Positions 7,291-8,312 of a stretch of DNA of 8,312 nucleotides are shown in pieces. Below the pieces are notes generated by a model, which did no database searches, was not told the origin of the DNA, and saw only the letters and a program-made list of their open reading frames with translations. The stretch's first letter is position 1. Every line of letters begins with the position of its first letter. The stretch is from Clostridiales bacterium (GTDB lineage Bacteria > Bacillota > Clostridia > Lachnospirales > Lachnospiraceae): contig JAJQBV010000112.1 in the NCBI GenBank assembly GCA_021203115.1, forward strand, positions 1 to 8,312, read 5' to 3'. Both the position numbers and the translations under genes were made by a program.

Positions 7291-8214
7291 TTAACGGGGC
7301 CATAGCGGCGCGGGATATTGTCCGGCGGCGGTCATGTCGGCGAGGGCTTTCACGACATCGGGCTTGTCCTCGCGGTAGGTGACGCCGTACCATTTATCCG
7401 GGCAGGGAAGGATCCGGATGGTGGCTTTCTGCTCATCAAGGAGCTGAGTCACAACCGAGGGCAGGAAGTATTCGCCCTTCAGGGGATTTTTAGTCAGCGC
7501 TTCGTCCAGAAATGCCGGGAAGCGTTCCTCGGCCTCTTTGATGAAGCTTTCGGAGAATCCCCAGAGGTTCATGGAGACGATGGTGTCGCCGTCGATCTCA
7601 GTCCATGTCGCGCCGTCGTCCTCGGTAAAGCGGATGCCGCCATCATACTGAGCGATCTTGGTGCGCTCCACAACGCGGGTGAGGTTTCCCTCATTGTCAG
7701 CGGTACACACGCCGCGCGCGACAGAGCCGTTTGCGGTCACGGTGTTTTTCAGCCGGTAGCCGACCATGCAGTAGCGGTACTGTTCATCGTCCTGATGAGA
7801 GCACAGGTAATCGTAGATCAGCCGGAAGCACTGTGTGCCGTAGTAATCGTCCGCGTTGATCACGGCAAAGGGGGCGTCGATGAGACGCCGGGCTGAGAGA
7901 ATCGCGTGGCAGGTTCCCCACGGCTTTTCACGGCCGTCCGGAACAGAATACCCCTCCGGCAGGTCGTCCAGATCCTGAAACGCGTAGGCAACATCCATGT
8001 ATTCGGAAATGTGATTGCCGATTTTCTCCTTAAACACATCCTCAAAAGAATGCTTGATGATAAAAATGACTTTCCCGAAGCCGGCGCAGCGGGCATCGTA
8101 GAGGGAATAGTCCATGATGACTTCCCCGTGGCTGCCGACAGGGTCGATCTGTTTCAATCCACCGTAGCGGCTGCCCATACCGGCGGCCATGACGACTAAA
8201 ATCGTTTTATTCAT
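7291..8214 (-). CDS. Nucleotidyltransferase (NDP-sugar pyrophosphorylase-like), copy 2
   Basis: This 307-residue paralogue of the enzyme at 3782-4696 should also transfer a nucleotidyl group to a phosphorylated sugar or similar substrate. It shows AAGMGSRYGGLKQ (10-22), PWGTCHA (98-104), NADDYYG (120-126), SMNLWGF and DKWYGVTY. By hand count it matches copy 1 at about 69 of the first 125 or so aligned positions. I chose the ATG at 8214 over the one at 8244. A perfect AGGAGG lies six bases upstream of it, homology to copy 1 begins there, and the longer start would place coding sequence over that site. It is convergent with the carbamate kinase and has its own promoter, so it is a separate transcription unit from copy 1. 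In the PWGT loop, Cys102 replaces the Gly of copy 1. The substrate is unknown. Confidence 0.9.
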   Translation of the reverse strand: MNKTILVVMAAGMGSRYGGLKQIDPVGSHGEVIMDYSLYDARCAGFGKVIFIIKHSFEDVFKEKIGNHISEYMDVAYAFQDLDDLPEGYSVPDGREKPWGTCHAILSARRLIDAPFAVINADDYYGTQCFRLIYDYLCSHQDDEQYRYCMVGYRLKNTVTANGSVARGVCTADNEGNLTRVVERTKIAQYDGGIRFTEDDGATWTEIDGDTIVSMNLWGFSESFIKEAEERFPAFLDEALTKNPLKGEYFLPSVVTQLLDEQKATIRILPCPDKWYGVTYREDKPDVVKALADMTAAGQYPAPLWPR

Positions 8215-8220
8215 AATAAA

Positions 8221-8226
8221 CCTCCT
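8221..8226 (-). promoter_or_regulatory. Ribosome binding site fixing the start of nucleotidyltransferase copy 2
   Basis: The minus strand reads AGGAGG here, six bases before the ATG at 8214-8212. This is a full match to the anti-Shine-Dalgarno core and rules in favour of the shorter start over the ATG at 8244. Confidence 0.88.
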
Positions 8227-8259
8227 TTTTATAATATGATACAAGAAATACTTGATTTA

Positions 8260-8287
8260 AGTATAGCAAAATCGGCTCAAATGGAAA
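8260..8287 (-). promoter_or_regulatory. Extended -10 promoter for nucleotidyltransferase copy 2
   Basis: On the minus strand, TATACT (8265-8260) is preceded by TGC, forming an extended -10 element (TGnTATACT). A weaker -35, TTTCCA (8287-8282), lies 16 bases upstream and matches four of six consensus positions. Transcription would begin near 8252, leaving a leader of about 40 bases with no obvious room for a riboswitch. The surroundings are AT-rich, as expected for a promoter. This is a sequence match only. Confidence 0.6.
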
Positions 8288-8312
8288 GCTTTTTTTGCTC
8301 TCTATTTCCCGG

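Noticed and set aside
8215..8244. Upstream ATG giving a 317-residue nucleotidyltransferase copy 2
   Set aside because: The extra ten residues would be encoded over the perfect AGGAGG site. Homology to copy 1 starts only at the ATG at 8214.
8281..8312. AGC/GCT pair around an A/T run at the right edge as a terminator
   Set aside because: The stem is too short to be stable and overlaps the candidate -35 region; the window ends too soon to judge it.

Overview
The window looks like a chromosomal segment of a low-to-medium GC Firmicute, most likely a gut clostridium of the Lachnospiraceae type. The basis is strong GGAGG-like ribosome binding sites, the clostridial style of the FtsH, GH13 and carbamate kinase proteins, and a LytR-CpsA-Psr (LCP) wall-polymer protein. 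The genus is inferred from protein style, not demonstrated. The coding sequence is moderately GC-rich and the intergenic gaps are clearly AT-rich. There are no rRNA or tRNA genes, CRISPR arrays, phage genes or transposase genes.

Layout. Three plus-strand genes sit close together: the 3' part of an FtsH-type AAA+ zinc metalloprotease (1-1656, cut by the window edge), a cytoplasmic GH13 alpha-glucan hydrolase (1671-3764) and a sugar-phosphate-type nucleotidyltransferase (3782-4696). The gaps are 14 and 17 bases, which suggests one operon. A 91-base AT-rich gap with a possible promoter follows. Next is a second plus-strand group: an LCP protein (4788-5927), a 69-residue zinc-ribbon protein whose start overlaps the LCP stop as ATGA (5924-6133), and a carbamate kinase (6154-7086). 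A second nucleotidyltransferase, clearly paralogous to the first, lies convergently on the minus strand (7291-8214) with its own promoter and a perfect AGGAGG site at the right edge. The 204 bases between the convergent genes are filled largely by a long, nested, imperfect inverted repeat.

How the genes may fit together. GH13 would cut maltodextrin-like glucans in the cytoplasm. The two nucleotidyltransferases would make activated (NDP-) sugars or a related nucleotide conjugate. The LCP protein would attach a finished glycopolymer to the cell wall outside the membrane. A common theme of glucan and surface-polymer metabolism is plausible but inferred. FtsH (membrane protein quality control) and carbamate kinase (ATP from carbamoyl phosphate) have no obvious link to it.

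The least explained items are the 7102-7255 inverted repeat, the GHDA variant in the nucleotide-binding loop of the carbamate kinase, and the small zinc-ribbon protein coupled to the LCP gene. I found no convincing new multi-gene system here; most of the window is ordinary core and metabolic sequence.
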